A stretch of DNA of 61,224 bases from CAZLMW01 sp964560875 (lineage in GTDB: Bacteria > Myxococcota_A > UBA9042). The notes beneath the pieces were generated by a model. That model was not told the origin of the DNA and did not search any database. It saw only the letters and a list, made by a program, of their open reading frames with translations. A program made the translations under genes and the position numbers. Positions 52,209 to 61,155 of the stretch are shown piece by piece. Numbering within the stretch: the first letter of the stretch is position 1; each line of letters starts with the position of its first letter. The stretch lies in NCBI GenBank assembly GCA_964560875.1, contig CAZLMW010000041.1, positions 1-61,224 of the forward strand, given 5' to 3'.

Positions 52209-55200
52209 ATGAGCGGGCCCGAACCGGACAAGCCAGCGGGCAGCAGCGCTCCGGCTGACCAACCAGCTGGTGCAGCCGGCGAGGCGACATTCGGCGCCAC
52301 GGCCGATTGGCTCCATCCGAGCGAGCGACGCAACACGGTCACGCCCGACGACGAGACCGTGGATGCCGCCGGTCCGGCGCGCCATCGGCTGTTGTCCTCG
52401 GACGACGAGACCGTCGACAGCGCCGTGGCCATCAACACCCGACCTCGCACTTCGACCACCCAACCTGAGCGCGGCCGCGCTGCAGCCATCGACGAGTCGC
52501 GGTCCACGTTGGGCCTCACCGATGAGCACGGCGGTCGCTATCGAACGATGGACACGCTCGGCCAGGGTGGCATCGGCGTTGTCGTACGCGCGTTCGACGG
52601 CCACATCGGGCGCGAAGTCGCAATCAAGGAGCTCAAGACAGCTAAACGCGTCATCAAGCCGGCGACGCGGCGCCGATTCGTCGACGAAGCCCGGATTACC
52701 GCGCAGCTCGAGCATCCCGGCATCGTTCCCGTCTACGAGCTCGGTGTGCGCGCCGACGGCACCGTGTACTACGCCATGCGGTGCCTCCGAGGTGGCACGC
52801 TCGCCGACGCGATGGAGGGCAAGGAGCTCGACGGCCGCCTGCGCTTGATTCCGCGCCTGATCGATGTCTGCCAGGCCATCGCCTACGCGCACAGCCACGG
52901 CGTCGTGCACCGCGATCTCAAGCCGGCAAATGTGATGCTCGGCGAGTTCGGCGAGACCCTGGTGCTCGACTGGGGCCTGGCCAAACAGCAGTCCGACACG
53001 CCGACCACCTTGCGAGGCGCCGCACCGGCCGAGTCGTTCGACAGCGTCGGCGCGATGCAGACGATGCAGGGCCAGGTGCTCGGAACGCCCGCCTACATGC
53101 CGCCGGAGCAGGCGCGCGGTGACATCGCCTCGATCGGCGCCCCGGCCGACGTTTACGCGCTTGGCGCGATCCTCTACCAGCTGTTGACGGGCCGTCCGCC
53201 CTACGTCGGAAAGGACGGATGGGATGTCGTCCGCAAGGTCCGCGAACGCGAGATCAAGCCCCCGTCACGACGCGAACCCGGCACGCCTCCCGAGCTCGAA
53301 GCGATCGCGATGCGCGCCCTCGCCCGCGATCCCGATGACAGGTATCCCGACGCCCGCGCCATGGTGGCAGACCTCGAGGCGTTCGAAGCAGGCGGGCTGG
53401 TCGCGGCCCACAAGTACAGCTTGGCCGACCACGCGCTGCGCTGGATGCGTCGGCACGCGCTGGCGATCGCGGCGGTCCTTGTTGTCGCGTTCGCGGGCGC
53501 CGGCAGCTGGTGGTACCGCGGCCAGCAAGACCGGCAGCTCGAGATCGAAAACGAACGCGCGCGGGTCAAGCTCGTGCTCGCCCACGTCGATCGGATCCTC
53601 GACGATGCGCGACGGCCGCACGCCGCCGGCTGGTACGACGCGTTGGCCTACAAGTTGATCTCGCTGAAAGAGGCCGACGTCGAAGAGCGCCTGGTCGCCG
53701 CCCTGGCCGACCCGGTTCCGACCGTTCGAAGGTTGGCGGTGCGCGCCCTCGGCGGGATGGGCAGTCGCCGCGCCGTCGACGCGTTGGTGAAGCGGCTACA
53801 GCCCGGGGTCGAAAACGACAAGGTCCTGGTCGTCGAGATCATCAATGCGCTTGGAGTTATCGGCGATCCGCGGGCCGACCGACCCGTCCTCGCGGCGCGC
53901 AAACGCTACAAACAGTGGGGATACGTCTGGCAGAACACCAAGGTCGCCTACGACATGATCCCGCCGCCGCCGATCCCCGAGGACAAGCTCGGCGACGCCA
54001 ACGCGTGGGTGAATCGCGGCGTGGCGCTGGTGGAAAAGAAGCGTCACGCCGAGTCCTTGCCGCTCTACGCCAAGGCCATTGAGCTCGATCCCAAGCTGGC
54101 GCGCGCGTGGACCAACCGCGGCCTCGTGCTGCGACGCATGGGGCGCATCAAGGACGCGGTCGCAGACCACACCGAGGCACTGAAAGTGACGCCTGGATTT
54201 CCCTGGGCGCTGATGAACCGATCGGTCGCGCTGCACATCCAGGGCAACTATGAGCTCGCGAAAAAAGACCTCGATCGCCTGATCGCCCGCGGCGACAAGC
54301 TGTTGGGCACGGGTTACCGCGGGCGTGCCTTTAATCACCGCATCGCCGGAAGGTTCAACGCGGCCCGGGCCGACCTCGACGCCGCGCAACGCGTCCAGCC
54401 CCACAGCACACAGATGCTCACCAAGCTCGCCGAGCGCGACATGCTGGTCACCGGCAACCTCGACGCGGCCCTTGCGACCCTGAACCGGTCGCTTGAACGT
54501 GACTCCAACCACGTGTTCTCGCTGATCCACCGCGCGGCCATCCATCGCTCGCGAGGGGACTTCGACGCCGCGCTCGCCGACCTGGATCGGGGCGTTTCCG
54601 TCGACCCCGAACACGCGCTCCTGCTGCCCGATCGCGGTGATCTGCAGCGACAAATGGGGCGCCTGGCCGCTGGCAAAGAAGACTTCGATCGGGCGATCGA
54701 GTTGGTTCACGACGGGGGCGCTCCGTGGGCCGACCGCGCCATCCGCTTTCATGTGCCCCAAAAGGACATGCCCGCAGCCCTGGCCGATCTCGACCTGGCC
54801 CTAAGCCACGCGACGCCGGTCGAACGCGTCGAATTCGGCCTGTATCGGCAGATCATCGCGCTTCGAGTGGACCCCTCAAAGGCCGATCTCACCGGCCTGG
54901 AACCCAACGGTGAGCGCCTCTGGACCGATCGCATGTTGCAGCTGGCCCGCGGCGCCGCCCGTCCCGACGACGTCCTCGCCACTGTACGGACACCCGAGCA
55001 GCGCTGCCTTTTCGAGCTGGCCGTTGGGCTTTGGCAACGCACAACCGGGCGCTCCTGGACACCTCGACCCTCGCCGCACGCCTACGCAAGCAAGGCCGTC
55101 CATGTGCATATCCGCTCCTGCGCGCTTATCCGGGGGCTCCGCGGAACGACCTGGAATCTCATCGAGAGGGCGGCGGCGCTCGCCAATCCCGTCACCAACA

Positions 55201-55229
55201 CCGGGTCAGACGCCGCCAGTACCGATTGA
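52209..55229 (+). CDS. Membrane Ser/Thr protein kinase with HEAT-like and TPR repeats
   Basis: A 1006-aa protein. Residues 1-105 are a disordered tail with two DDETVD motifs (47-52 and 65-70) like sites read by FHA domains. The kinase domain (about 110-390) has GQGGIGVV, VAIKE (Lys), HRDLKPAN and GTPAYMPPEQ; the DFG motif is DWG (VLDWGLAK). One membrane helix (ALAIAAVLVVAFAGAGSWWY) follows, then a HEAT-like stretch (VRRLAVRALGGMGSRRAVDAL) and at least six TPR units to about residue 900. The TPR part would be outside the inner membrane. Such kinases regulate development and stress in myxobacteria. The last 60 residues differ in style. Confidence 0.9.
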   Translation: MSGPEPDKPAGSSAPADQPAGAAGEATFGATADWLHPSERRNTVTPDDETVDAAGPARHRLLSSDDETVDSAVAINTRPRTSTTQPERGRAAAIDESRSTLGLTDEHGGRYRTMDTLGQGGIGVVVRAFDGHIGREVAIKELKTAKRVIKPATRRRFVDEARITAQLEHPGIVPVYELGVRADGTVYYAMRCLRGGTLADAMEGKELDGRLRLIPRLIDVCQAIAYAHSHGVVHRDLKPANVMLGEFGETLVLDWGLAKQQSDTPTTLRGAAPAESFDSVGAMQTMQGQVLGTPAYMPPEQARGDIASIGAPADVYALGAILYQLLTGRPPYVGKDGWDVVRKVREREIKPPSRREPGTPPELEAIAMRALARDPDDRYPDARAMVADLEAFEAGGLVAAHKYSLADHALRWMRRHALAIAAVLVVAFAGAGSWWYRGQQDRQLEIENERARVKLVLAHVDRILDDARRPHAAGWYDALAYKLISLKEADVEERLVAALADPVPTVRRLAVRALGGMGSRRAVDALVKRLQPGVENDKVLVVEIINALGVIGDPRADRPVLAARKRYKQWGYVWQNTKVAYDMIPPPPIPEDKLGDANAWVNRGVALVEKKRHAESLPLYAKAIELDPKLARAWTNRGLVLRRMGRIKDAVADHTEALKVTPGFPWALMNRSVALHIQGNYELAKKDLDRLIARGDKLLGTGYRGRAFNHRIAGRFNAARADLDAAQRVQPHSTQMLTKLAERDMLVTGNLDAALATLNRSLERDSNHVFSLIHRAAIHRSRGDFDAALADLDRGVSVDPEHALLLPDRGDLQRQMGRLAAGKEDFDRAIELVHDGGAPWADRAIRFHVPQKDMPAALADLDLALSHATPVERVEFGLYRQIIALRVDPSKADLTGLEPNGERLWTDRMLQLARGAARPDDVLATVRTPEQRCLFELAVGLWQRTTGRSWTPRPSPHAYASKAVHVHIRSCALIRGLRGTTWNLIERAAALANPVTNTGSDAASTD

Positions 55230-55300
55230 CGACGCACTTCCTTGCACCTCGCCGCCGCATGCGGCACATCACTGTCGCCCACAACTTCGAGGAGGTCCGC

Positions 55301-57499
55301 GTGACTATGTTTGCCATCGAGATGCGCGTCGACCGCGCGCTGCTGCCCCTGGTCCTCGTCCTGGTGCTCGCTTGTGCCGGCAAACAGGTGACCAAACCCG
55401 CTCCCGCCAAGGCACCCACCGTGAAGAAGACCACCGTTGCCAAGAAGGCACCGCTCCCCCCGATGCTCGCGCCTTGGACGGGTCCGCACGGCGGCGTCCC
55501 CCCCTTCGACAAGGTCGACGACAAGCGTTTTGAGGCCGATTTCGACGTAGCGTTCAAGCTACTGCTCGCCGATGTGGCCAAGATCGCCAACAACCCCGAG
55601 CCGGCGACGTTCGACAACACGCTGGTCGCCCTCGAGCGCGCCGGAAAGCCCCTCGATCGCATCGGCACGCTCTTTTTCACGATGGCCAGCAGCGTCAATA
55701 CACCCGCGATTCAGAAGCTCTCCCGCGTGATTCGGCCCAAGCTTTCGACCACGTACGACTCGATCTACTTCGACGCCAAGCTCTTCGCGCGCATCGCCAA
55801 GGTGCACGCCGCCCGCGACAAGGGGCTCAACGCCGAGCAGAAACGCCTCGTGGAAAAGGCCTACGACAAATTCGTGCAACGCGGTGCCAAGCTGACCGGC
55901 GACGACAAGAAGCGCCTCGGCGCCATCAACAAGCGGCTCGCGACGCTCTTCACCGACTTCGCCAACCGCGTCCAGGCGGACGAAGACACCTGGGTCGTGC
56001 TGGCCGAAAAAGACCTCGGTGGCCTGTCGCCGGCGCTCGTCAGCGTCTACAAGGCCGCCGCCGAGAAGCGCAAAGTCGCCGGCTACGCGGTGGTCAATAC
56101 ACGGTCTGCCGTCGCCCCGTTCCTGACGTTTTCGGACAACCGCAAGCTCCGCGAGAAGGTCTGGCGCGCGTTCGTCAACCGCGGCGACGGACCCGAGGGC
56201 AAAGGCGGCGGCAACAACGACACCAACGCCATCATCGCCGAGATCGTCAAGCTCCGGGCCGAACGCGCCAAGCTGCTCGGGTACGCCAGCCACGCCCACT
56301 GGCGCATGGCGAACACGATGGCCAAAGACCCCGCCCGCGCGCAGTCGCTGATGATGCGCGTATGGCCCGCAGCCGTCGCTCGCGTGAAGGAAGAGGTCGC
56401 CGACATGCGCAAGATGGCGCGCAAGCTCAAGGCCCGCCACAAGATCGAGCCGTGGGATTACCGCTACTACATGGAGAAGGTGCGCAAGGCCCGTTACGAC
56501 CTCGATCAGAACGAATTCAAGGCCTATTTCGAGCTCGAGAACATGATCAAGGCGTCGTACTACCTCGCCGAAAGGCTCTATGGGTACGCGTTCAAGGAGA
56601 TCACCGGCCGGGTCAAGACGTTTCACCCCGACGTGCGCGTCTACCACGTCACCAACAAGGCCGACGGCAGCCACGTCGGCATCTTCTACCGTGACGATTT
56701 CGCCCGGCAGTACAAGCGGTCAGGCGCCTGGCAAGCCACCTATCGCGGCCAGCACAAGATCGACGGACAGGTCGACGCGGTCGTCTCCAACAACAACAAC
56801 TTCGCCAAGAGCGCGCCGGGCAGCAAGACCCTCATCAGCCTCGACGACGCCGAGACGCTCTTTCACGAGTTCGGTCACGCTCTGCACGCCCTCGCCAACG
56901 ACACGACCTACCCCACCCTGCGCGATACACCCCGCGATTTCGTCGAATTTCCCAGCCAGGTGCATGAAAACTGGGTGCTTTCCCGCGAGGTGCTCGACAA
57001 GTTCGCGCGCCACTACAAGACCGGTAAAAAGATGCCGCAAGCGCTGATCGACAAGGTCCGTCGTGCCCGCACCTTCAACATGGGGTTTTCAACCGTCGAA
57101 TACCTGGCCGCGGCGCTCGTCGACATGAAGCTGCACACCGATCCCGCCGGCGTCATCGAGGCGGATAAATACGAGCGCGACGCCCTCAAGGCCATCGGCA
57201 TGCCGCGCGAGATCGTGATGCGCCACCGGCTGCCCCACTTCATGCACCTGTTCGCGACCGACGCCTACTCAGCCGGCTACTACAGCTACCTGTGGAGCGA
57301 CGTGATGGCGGCCGACGCATGGGGCGCGTTCGAAGAGACCGGCGATGTCTGGCACGCCGCGACCGCCAAGAAGTTCAAGGACATCATCCTCGCGACCGGC
57401 GACGCGATCGACCGCGCCGAGGCCTACCGCATGTTCCGGGGCCGCGACCCGAAGGTCGAAGCACTGTTGAAAAACCGCGGCTTTCCGACGAAAAAGTGA
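55301..57499 (+). CDS. M3 family metallopeptidase lipoprotein
   Basis: A 732-aa protein of the thimet oligopeptidase/Dcp (M3) family. The zinc site is HEFGH (in ETLFHEFGHALHAL), with downstream EFPSQVHENWV and FSTVEYLAAALV typical of the family. GTG 55301 has GAGGAGG 5 nt upstream; ATG 55307 is an alternative. The N-terminus is a lipoprotein signal ending VLVLAC. A Pro/Lys linker (residues about 30-55) follows. M3 enzymes are usually cytoplasmic oligopeptidases, so a lipid-anchored form is unusual and suggests periplasmic or surface peptide trimming. It follows the Ser/Thr kinase after 71 nt. Confidence 0.9.
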   Translation: MTMFAIEMRVDRALLPLVLVLVLACAGKQVTKPAPAKAPTVKKTTVAKKAPLPPMLAPWTGPHGGVPPFDKVDDKRFEADFDVAFKLLLADVAKIANNPEPATFDNTLVALERAGKPLDRIGTLFFTMASSVNTPAIQKLSRVIRPKLSTTYDSIYFDAKLFARIAKVHAARDKGLNAEQKRLVEKAYDKFVQRGAKLTGDDKKRLGAINKRLATLFTDFANRVQADEDTWVVLAEKDLGGLSPALVSVYKAAAEKRKVAGYAVVNTRSAVAPFLTFSDNRKLREKVWRAFVNRGDGPEGKGGGNNDTNAIIAEIVKLRAERAKLLGYASHAHWRMANTMAKDPARAQSLMMRVWPAAVARVKEEVADMRKMARKLKARHKIEPWDYRYYMEKVRKARYDLDQNEFKAYFELENMIKASYYLAERLYGYAFKEITGRVKTFHPDVRVYHVTNKADGSHVGIFYRDDFARQYKRSGAWQATYRGQHKIDGQVDAVVSNNNNFAKSAPGSKTLISLDDAETLFHEFGHALHALANDTTYPTLRDTPRDFVEFPSQVHENWVLSREVLDKFARHYKTGKKMPQALIDKVRRARTFNMGFSTVEYLAAALVDMKLHTDPAGVIEADKYERDALKAIGMPREIVMRHRLPHFMHLFATDAYSAGYYSYLWSDVMAADAWGAFEETGDVWHAATAKKFKDIILATGDAIDRAEAYRMFRGRDPKVEALLKNRGFPTKK

Positions 57500-57523
57500 G
57501 CCCGGACACGCGCCCGACTCGCG

Positions 57524-58936
57524 CTACTTCGTGCAGACGCCGAGGAAGTCGCCGACTGGCTTGGGCGGGTTGCCCGATGTCACCGTCGCGCAGTTGAAGC
57601 CCGATGGACACTTGGGGTTGCCGCCGCTGAAATGACACTTGCGCAGGCAGTTCTTGGGCTTGTTGGCGCCGGTCGAGATGCACATCGTGGCCTTGGGACA
57701 CTCCGCATCGACCGTGCACGTCGCGCCGAGCGCTTTCTTGCCGACCGGAACGCACTGCTTCTTGCCACCGCCAGACGGCATGCAGTTGTGGGTCGCGGGA
57801 CACCCCGTCGAGGTGAGCAGGTTGCATGCGGTGTTGCCAAAGCACGCGCCGATATTGCACGGCAGCTCTTTACCGCCCGAAACGAGCTTGTCGCACGTCT
57901 CACCAGCCCCGCAGTTGACGCCGGTCGCGCCGCTCGTATCGCACACCTTCAGACACAGCTGGTTGACGCAGAGCATGCCCTTCTTGCACTCGTTGGGCGC
58001 CGTGCACGCCTGGCCCTTGCTCTTTTTGCCGACCGACGCGCAGCTGGCGCTGTTGAGCGACGGGTTGGGGTAGCACTGCACGGCCGCACCGACGCATCCC
58101 TTGAAAGTCACCGGGTCGCACGGAAGCTTGCACGCCGAAACCACGCAGTCCTTGGCGCAGTTGGCCGCGTTTTCGGTCGGCGCCTCGCACTTTCCGTCGC
58201 CACACACCGGTTTGCAGGGCCCGCAGTCCTTGGCGCACGTTGCGCAGGTTTCGATGCCGGTCTCGCACTTTCCGTCGCCGCACGTCGCGGGACAGGAGCC
58301 GCAGTCGGGTTTGCAGGTCATGCACGTCTCACCGAGCTGCTTTTCGCACTTTCCGTCGCCGCAAACCGCCTTGCACGGACCGCAGTCCTTTTCGCAGGTC
58401 GTGCAGGTCTCGAACTTGGTCAGGTCACACTTGCCATCGCCGCAGCAGTCGCCGCAGTCGGCCGGACACGTCGAACAAGACTCGCCGATCTTCGCGTCGC
58501 AGAGCGCGTCGCCGCACGCTTGATCCGCGTCCGACCCCGAGCCCGCATCGACCGAACCGCTCGACGCACCCGATGTCCCGCCACCGGTGTCCGTTGGACC
58601 CGTCGTGGTATCCCCGCCGGACGAGCCACCTGACGATGTCGTTCCTGAAGACGTGCCGCTATCCGCTCCGCCCGAAGACGCTCCGCCCGAAGACGCTCCG
58701 CCCGAAGATGCTCCACCCGAAGACGCGCCGTCAGCGGTCGAACCCGCGTCAGCAACGCCGCTCGAAGACCCGCTCGACGCGCCCGAATCGACACCCCAGG
58801 CGACCTTGATGTCGGGGGCTTGGTTCTTGGGCGCCGACGCGTAGGGCGCAGCTTCCTGGCCGCAGCCGCTCAGCGCGACGATTGGCGCGACCACAAGCGC
58901 GATAAACGGCGCAATCGCAGCGGTCGGTAGGCTCAT
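57524..58936 (-). CDS. Cys-rich lipoprotein with repeated C-x-x-C-x4-DCG modules
   Basis: A 470-aa predicted surface lipoprotein. The start at 58936 lies 5 nt after the upstream stop, and the signal ends in IVALSGC. Residues about 45-145 are a Ser/Gly/Asp/Thr stalk (repeats such as ASSGGASSGG, and GGDTTTGPTDTGGG). Next are five short Cys units of the form CGDGKCE, CxTCxKDCGPCKPV, about 30 residues each, at residues about 155-280. The C-terminal half is Cys-rich with CVGAAVQCYPNPS and GKKSKGQACTAPNECKKGML-like segments. I do not know a named family. It forms a two-gene operon with the MopE lipoprotein upstream. Confidence 0.85.
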   Translation of the reverse strand: MSLPTAAIAPFIALVVAPIVALSGCGQEAAPYASAPKNQAPDIKVAWGVDSGASSGSSSGVADAGSTADGASSGGASSGGASSGGASSGGADSGTSSGTTSSGGSSGGDTTTGPTDTGGGTSGASSGSVDAGSGSDADQACGDALCDAKIGESCSTCPADCGDCCGDGKCDLTKFETCTTCEKDCGPCKAVCGDGKCEKQLGETCMTCKPDCGSCPATCGDGKCETGIETCATCAKDCGPCKPVCGDGKCEAPTENAANCAKDCVVSACKLPCDPVTFKGCVGAAVQCYPNPSLNSASCASVGKKSKGQACTAPNECKKGMLCVNQLCLKVCDTSGATGVNCGAGETCDKLVSGGKELPCNIGACFGNTACNLLTSTGCPATHNCMPSGGGKKQCVPVGKKALGATCTVDAECPKATMCISTGANKPKNCLRKCHFSGGNPKCPSGFNCATVTSGNPPKPVGDFLGVCTK

Positions 58937-58941
58937 GGCTC

Positions 58942-61155
58942 TTACTTCGTCTTCTTCGGCTTGTACGACCCGTTGCTCAACTCGAGCTTGTAGTAGTCGC
59001 ACGAAGGCTTGGCACCAGGCTTGAGACTAACGCGCACAAAGAACGTCGCCGAGTTGTCCAGACACACGTTCATACCCGGCTGCCCGGGTCCGGTCGCGCC
59101 CTTCTTGGTGCTGCATTTACATTCGCCACCCGGCAGCGGCTTGGGGCTCTTCTTCACCGCGCCGCTCGCCTGCCCGGGCTTGGCCTGTGGACCGTACGGC
59201 AACCCGGTGTACGCCACCGTCCACTCGGTATCGACCTGGCCCTTGCAGATCTGGTTCGCCCCAGCACATCCGCCCCGATACAGGTCGACCACAAAGATAT
59301 TGCCGGGGTTCTTCAACAGGCGAGCCCGCACGTGGAACGAGTCGCAGCCAGCCACATCGGGGCCGTCAACCGCCTTGAACTTGAACCAATCGCCCGCCTC
59401 GCCGGGCATCACGTTGCCGCTGACGATGACCTTGCTGCCGCCGTCGCCCATGTTGCCGAGATCCTCAGCCCCCGGACACGTCCCGCCGATCTTGCCGTAG
59501 TTGTCATCGGCCTTGCACTCGCAGCCGTTGTTGTACTGACCGTCGATGTCGAACTTGCCGGGCGGGCAGTTGGCCGTGCACTTGCCGCCAACACACGCCG
59601 GCGCCCCGGAAGCCAGGGCCGGACACGACTTGGGCGCGGCACCGTCGTCGGTTTTGCCGTTGCAGTCGTCGTCTTTGCCGTTGCATGCCTCCGTCTTGGT
59701 CGGGAACACGTCCTTGTCGTTGTCGTCGCAGTCGCCAGCCTTGTTCGCGGTGTAGATCGGGTCTTTGCCGCACAGACACTTGGACTTGTCGTTGGGCCCG
59801 TAGCCGTCCTTGTCGCCGTCGATGAAGTAGGGCGTACACCCCTGCGCGTCGGCCTCGTCGGTCTTTTCGTTGCAGTTATCGTCCTTGCCGTTGCAAATCT
59901 CGGTCGCGCCGGGTTTGACCGTCGGGTCCTTGTCGTCGCAATCGCCGGCCTGCGCCACGTATCCGCCGGTGTTGGCCGTGTCACAGATGCAGGCCGCGTC
60001 GTTGGCGTCGCCGAACAGGTCGTTGTCCGCGTCCTTGAAGAAGACCTTGCAGCCGGTCGCCCCAGCCTCGTCGATCTTGTCATTGCAGTTGTCGTCGATG
60101 CCGTTGCAGACCTCTTTGGCGCCGGGCTTGATCGACTTGGCCGCGTCGTTGCAGTCCCCACCGGCGAGCGCATGACCCGGTCCCGGCGACTTGCACAGGC
60201 ACTTACCCTTGCCAATACCGGCCCCATCGCCGTCCGCGTCGGGGAAATACACCTTGCAGCCGATCGCGCCTTCCTCGTCGGTCTCGCCGTCGCAATCGTT
60301 GTCGTCGCCATCACAAACTTCCGCCGCCGGTTGCGCGACATTGCAGAGCGTGAGGCCTTCTGTCGTGCACGTCCGCGAGCCCTTGCAGGTGCCAAACTCG
60401 TTGGTCCGCCAACACTCGGTCGACAGCTTCAGGTCAACGGCCTGTTTGCTGCACGCGCACTCCTTGGACTTGGGCACGCACTGCTTGGTCTCGGCTTCCT
60501 TGTCCAGCTTGATGGTCTTGCACTGGTATTTGTCCGGGCACTCGTCGTCCTCGCCACACGGGGCTCCGCAGAAGCGGCCGTCGAAATAATTCTCGCTCTT
60601 CTCAAAAGGCAGACACTTCGCCTCGCCGACCCCGGCTGCGCCACCGCCGCAATCCTTGTGCTCCTTGCACGGGCGGCAAAGAGTCACAAAACGCGGCAAA
60701 CAGATGAACGTGGTGTCCGACGCGCTTTTTTGGGTGCACTCCCAGTTGAGGGGGCAGGTATCCACGCAGGTCTTGGTGCAGACTTTGCCGCCCGCGGACT
60801 CGATGCACAGGCCGCTGTCGCAATCGTCCGCCTTCTTGCACGGGCAGCCCCACGTGCCGGGTTCGAAACACGGCGTGTTCTCGGGGTCGATGCCTCCATC
60901 CACGCCGGCGCCGCTGCCGCCGGTATCCTCGCCGCCGGAGCTGGATGAGCCACCGCTGCTGCCGGTGTCGTCGTTGCCGAACCCGCCAAAGCCATCGGGC
61001 AAGGACGCGCCGGAACTGGACGCGCCGTTACCGTCTCCCCCCGCCTTGTCCTCGTCGCCGCAGGACGCGACGACAAACGCAAGACAAGCCACAACACCGG
61101 CAGTCCGAGCCGCGGTGCCGATCCATGTGCGAGAGCGCTTGGCGGTGGGGCGCAT
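58942..61155 (-). CDS. Large lipoprotein with MopE-type metal-binding-like motifs
   Basis: About 737 aa from ATG 61155; four further in-frame ATGs lie 15 bp apart upstream within a tandem repeat (up to 61215), and the gene may extend further outside the window. The signal ends FVVASC. A Gly/Ser/Asp stalk follows. The middle has DGDxDG-like calcium-type loops and four MopE motifs (CDGDDNDCDG, CNGIDDNCND, CNGKDDNCNE, CNGKDDDCNG) in a regular array between about residues 260 and 480. The C-terminal 240 residues (GNVMPGEAGDWFKFKAV, RVSLKPGAKPSCD) look like a beta-sandwich. MopE motifs bind metal in the family's namesake; metal binding here is inferred. Confidence 0.86.
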   Translation of the reverse strand: MRPTAKRSRTWIGTAARTAGVVACLAFVVASCGDEDKAGGDGNGASSSGASLPDGFGGFGNDDTGSSGGSSSSGGEDTGGSGAGVDGGIDPENTPCFEPGTWGCPCKKADDCDSGLCIESAGGKVCTKTCVDTCPLNWECTQKSASDTTFICLPRFVTLCRPCKEHKDCGGGAAGVGEAKCLPFEKSENYFDGRFCGAPCGEDDECPDKYQCKTIKLDKEAETKQCVPKSKECACSKQAVDLKLSTECWRTNEFGTCKGSRTCTTEGLTLCNVAQPAAEVCDGDDNDCDGETDEEGAIGCKVYFPDADGDGAGIGKGKCLCKSPGPGHALAGGDCNDAAKSIKPGAKEVCNGIDDNCNDKIDEAGATGCKVFFKDADNDLFGDANDAACICDTANTGGYVAQAGDCDDKDPTVKPGATEICNGKDDNCNEKTDEADAQGCTPYFIDGDKDGYGPNDKSKCLCGKDPIYTANKAGDCDDNDKDVFPTKTEACNGKDDDCNGKTDDGAAPKSCPALASGAPACVGGKCTANCPPGKFDIDGQYNNGCECKADDNYGKIGGTCPGAEDLGNMGDGGSKVIVSGNVMPGEAGDWFKFKAVDGPDVAGCDSFHVRARLLKNPGNIFVVDLYRGGCAGANQICKGQVDTEWTVAYTGLPYGPQAKPGQASGAVKKSPKPLPGGECKCSTKKGATGPGQPGMNVCLDNSATFFVRVSLKPGAKPSCDYYKLELSNGSYKPKKTK

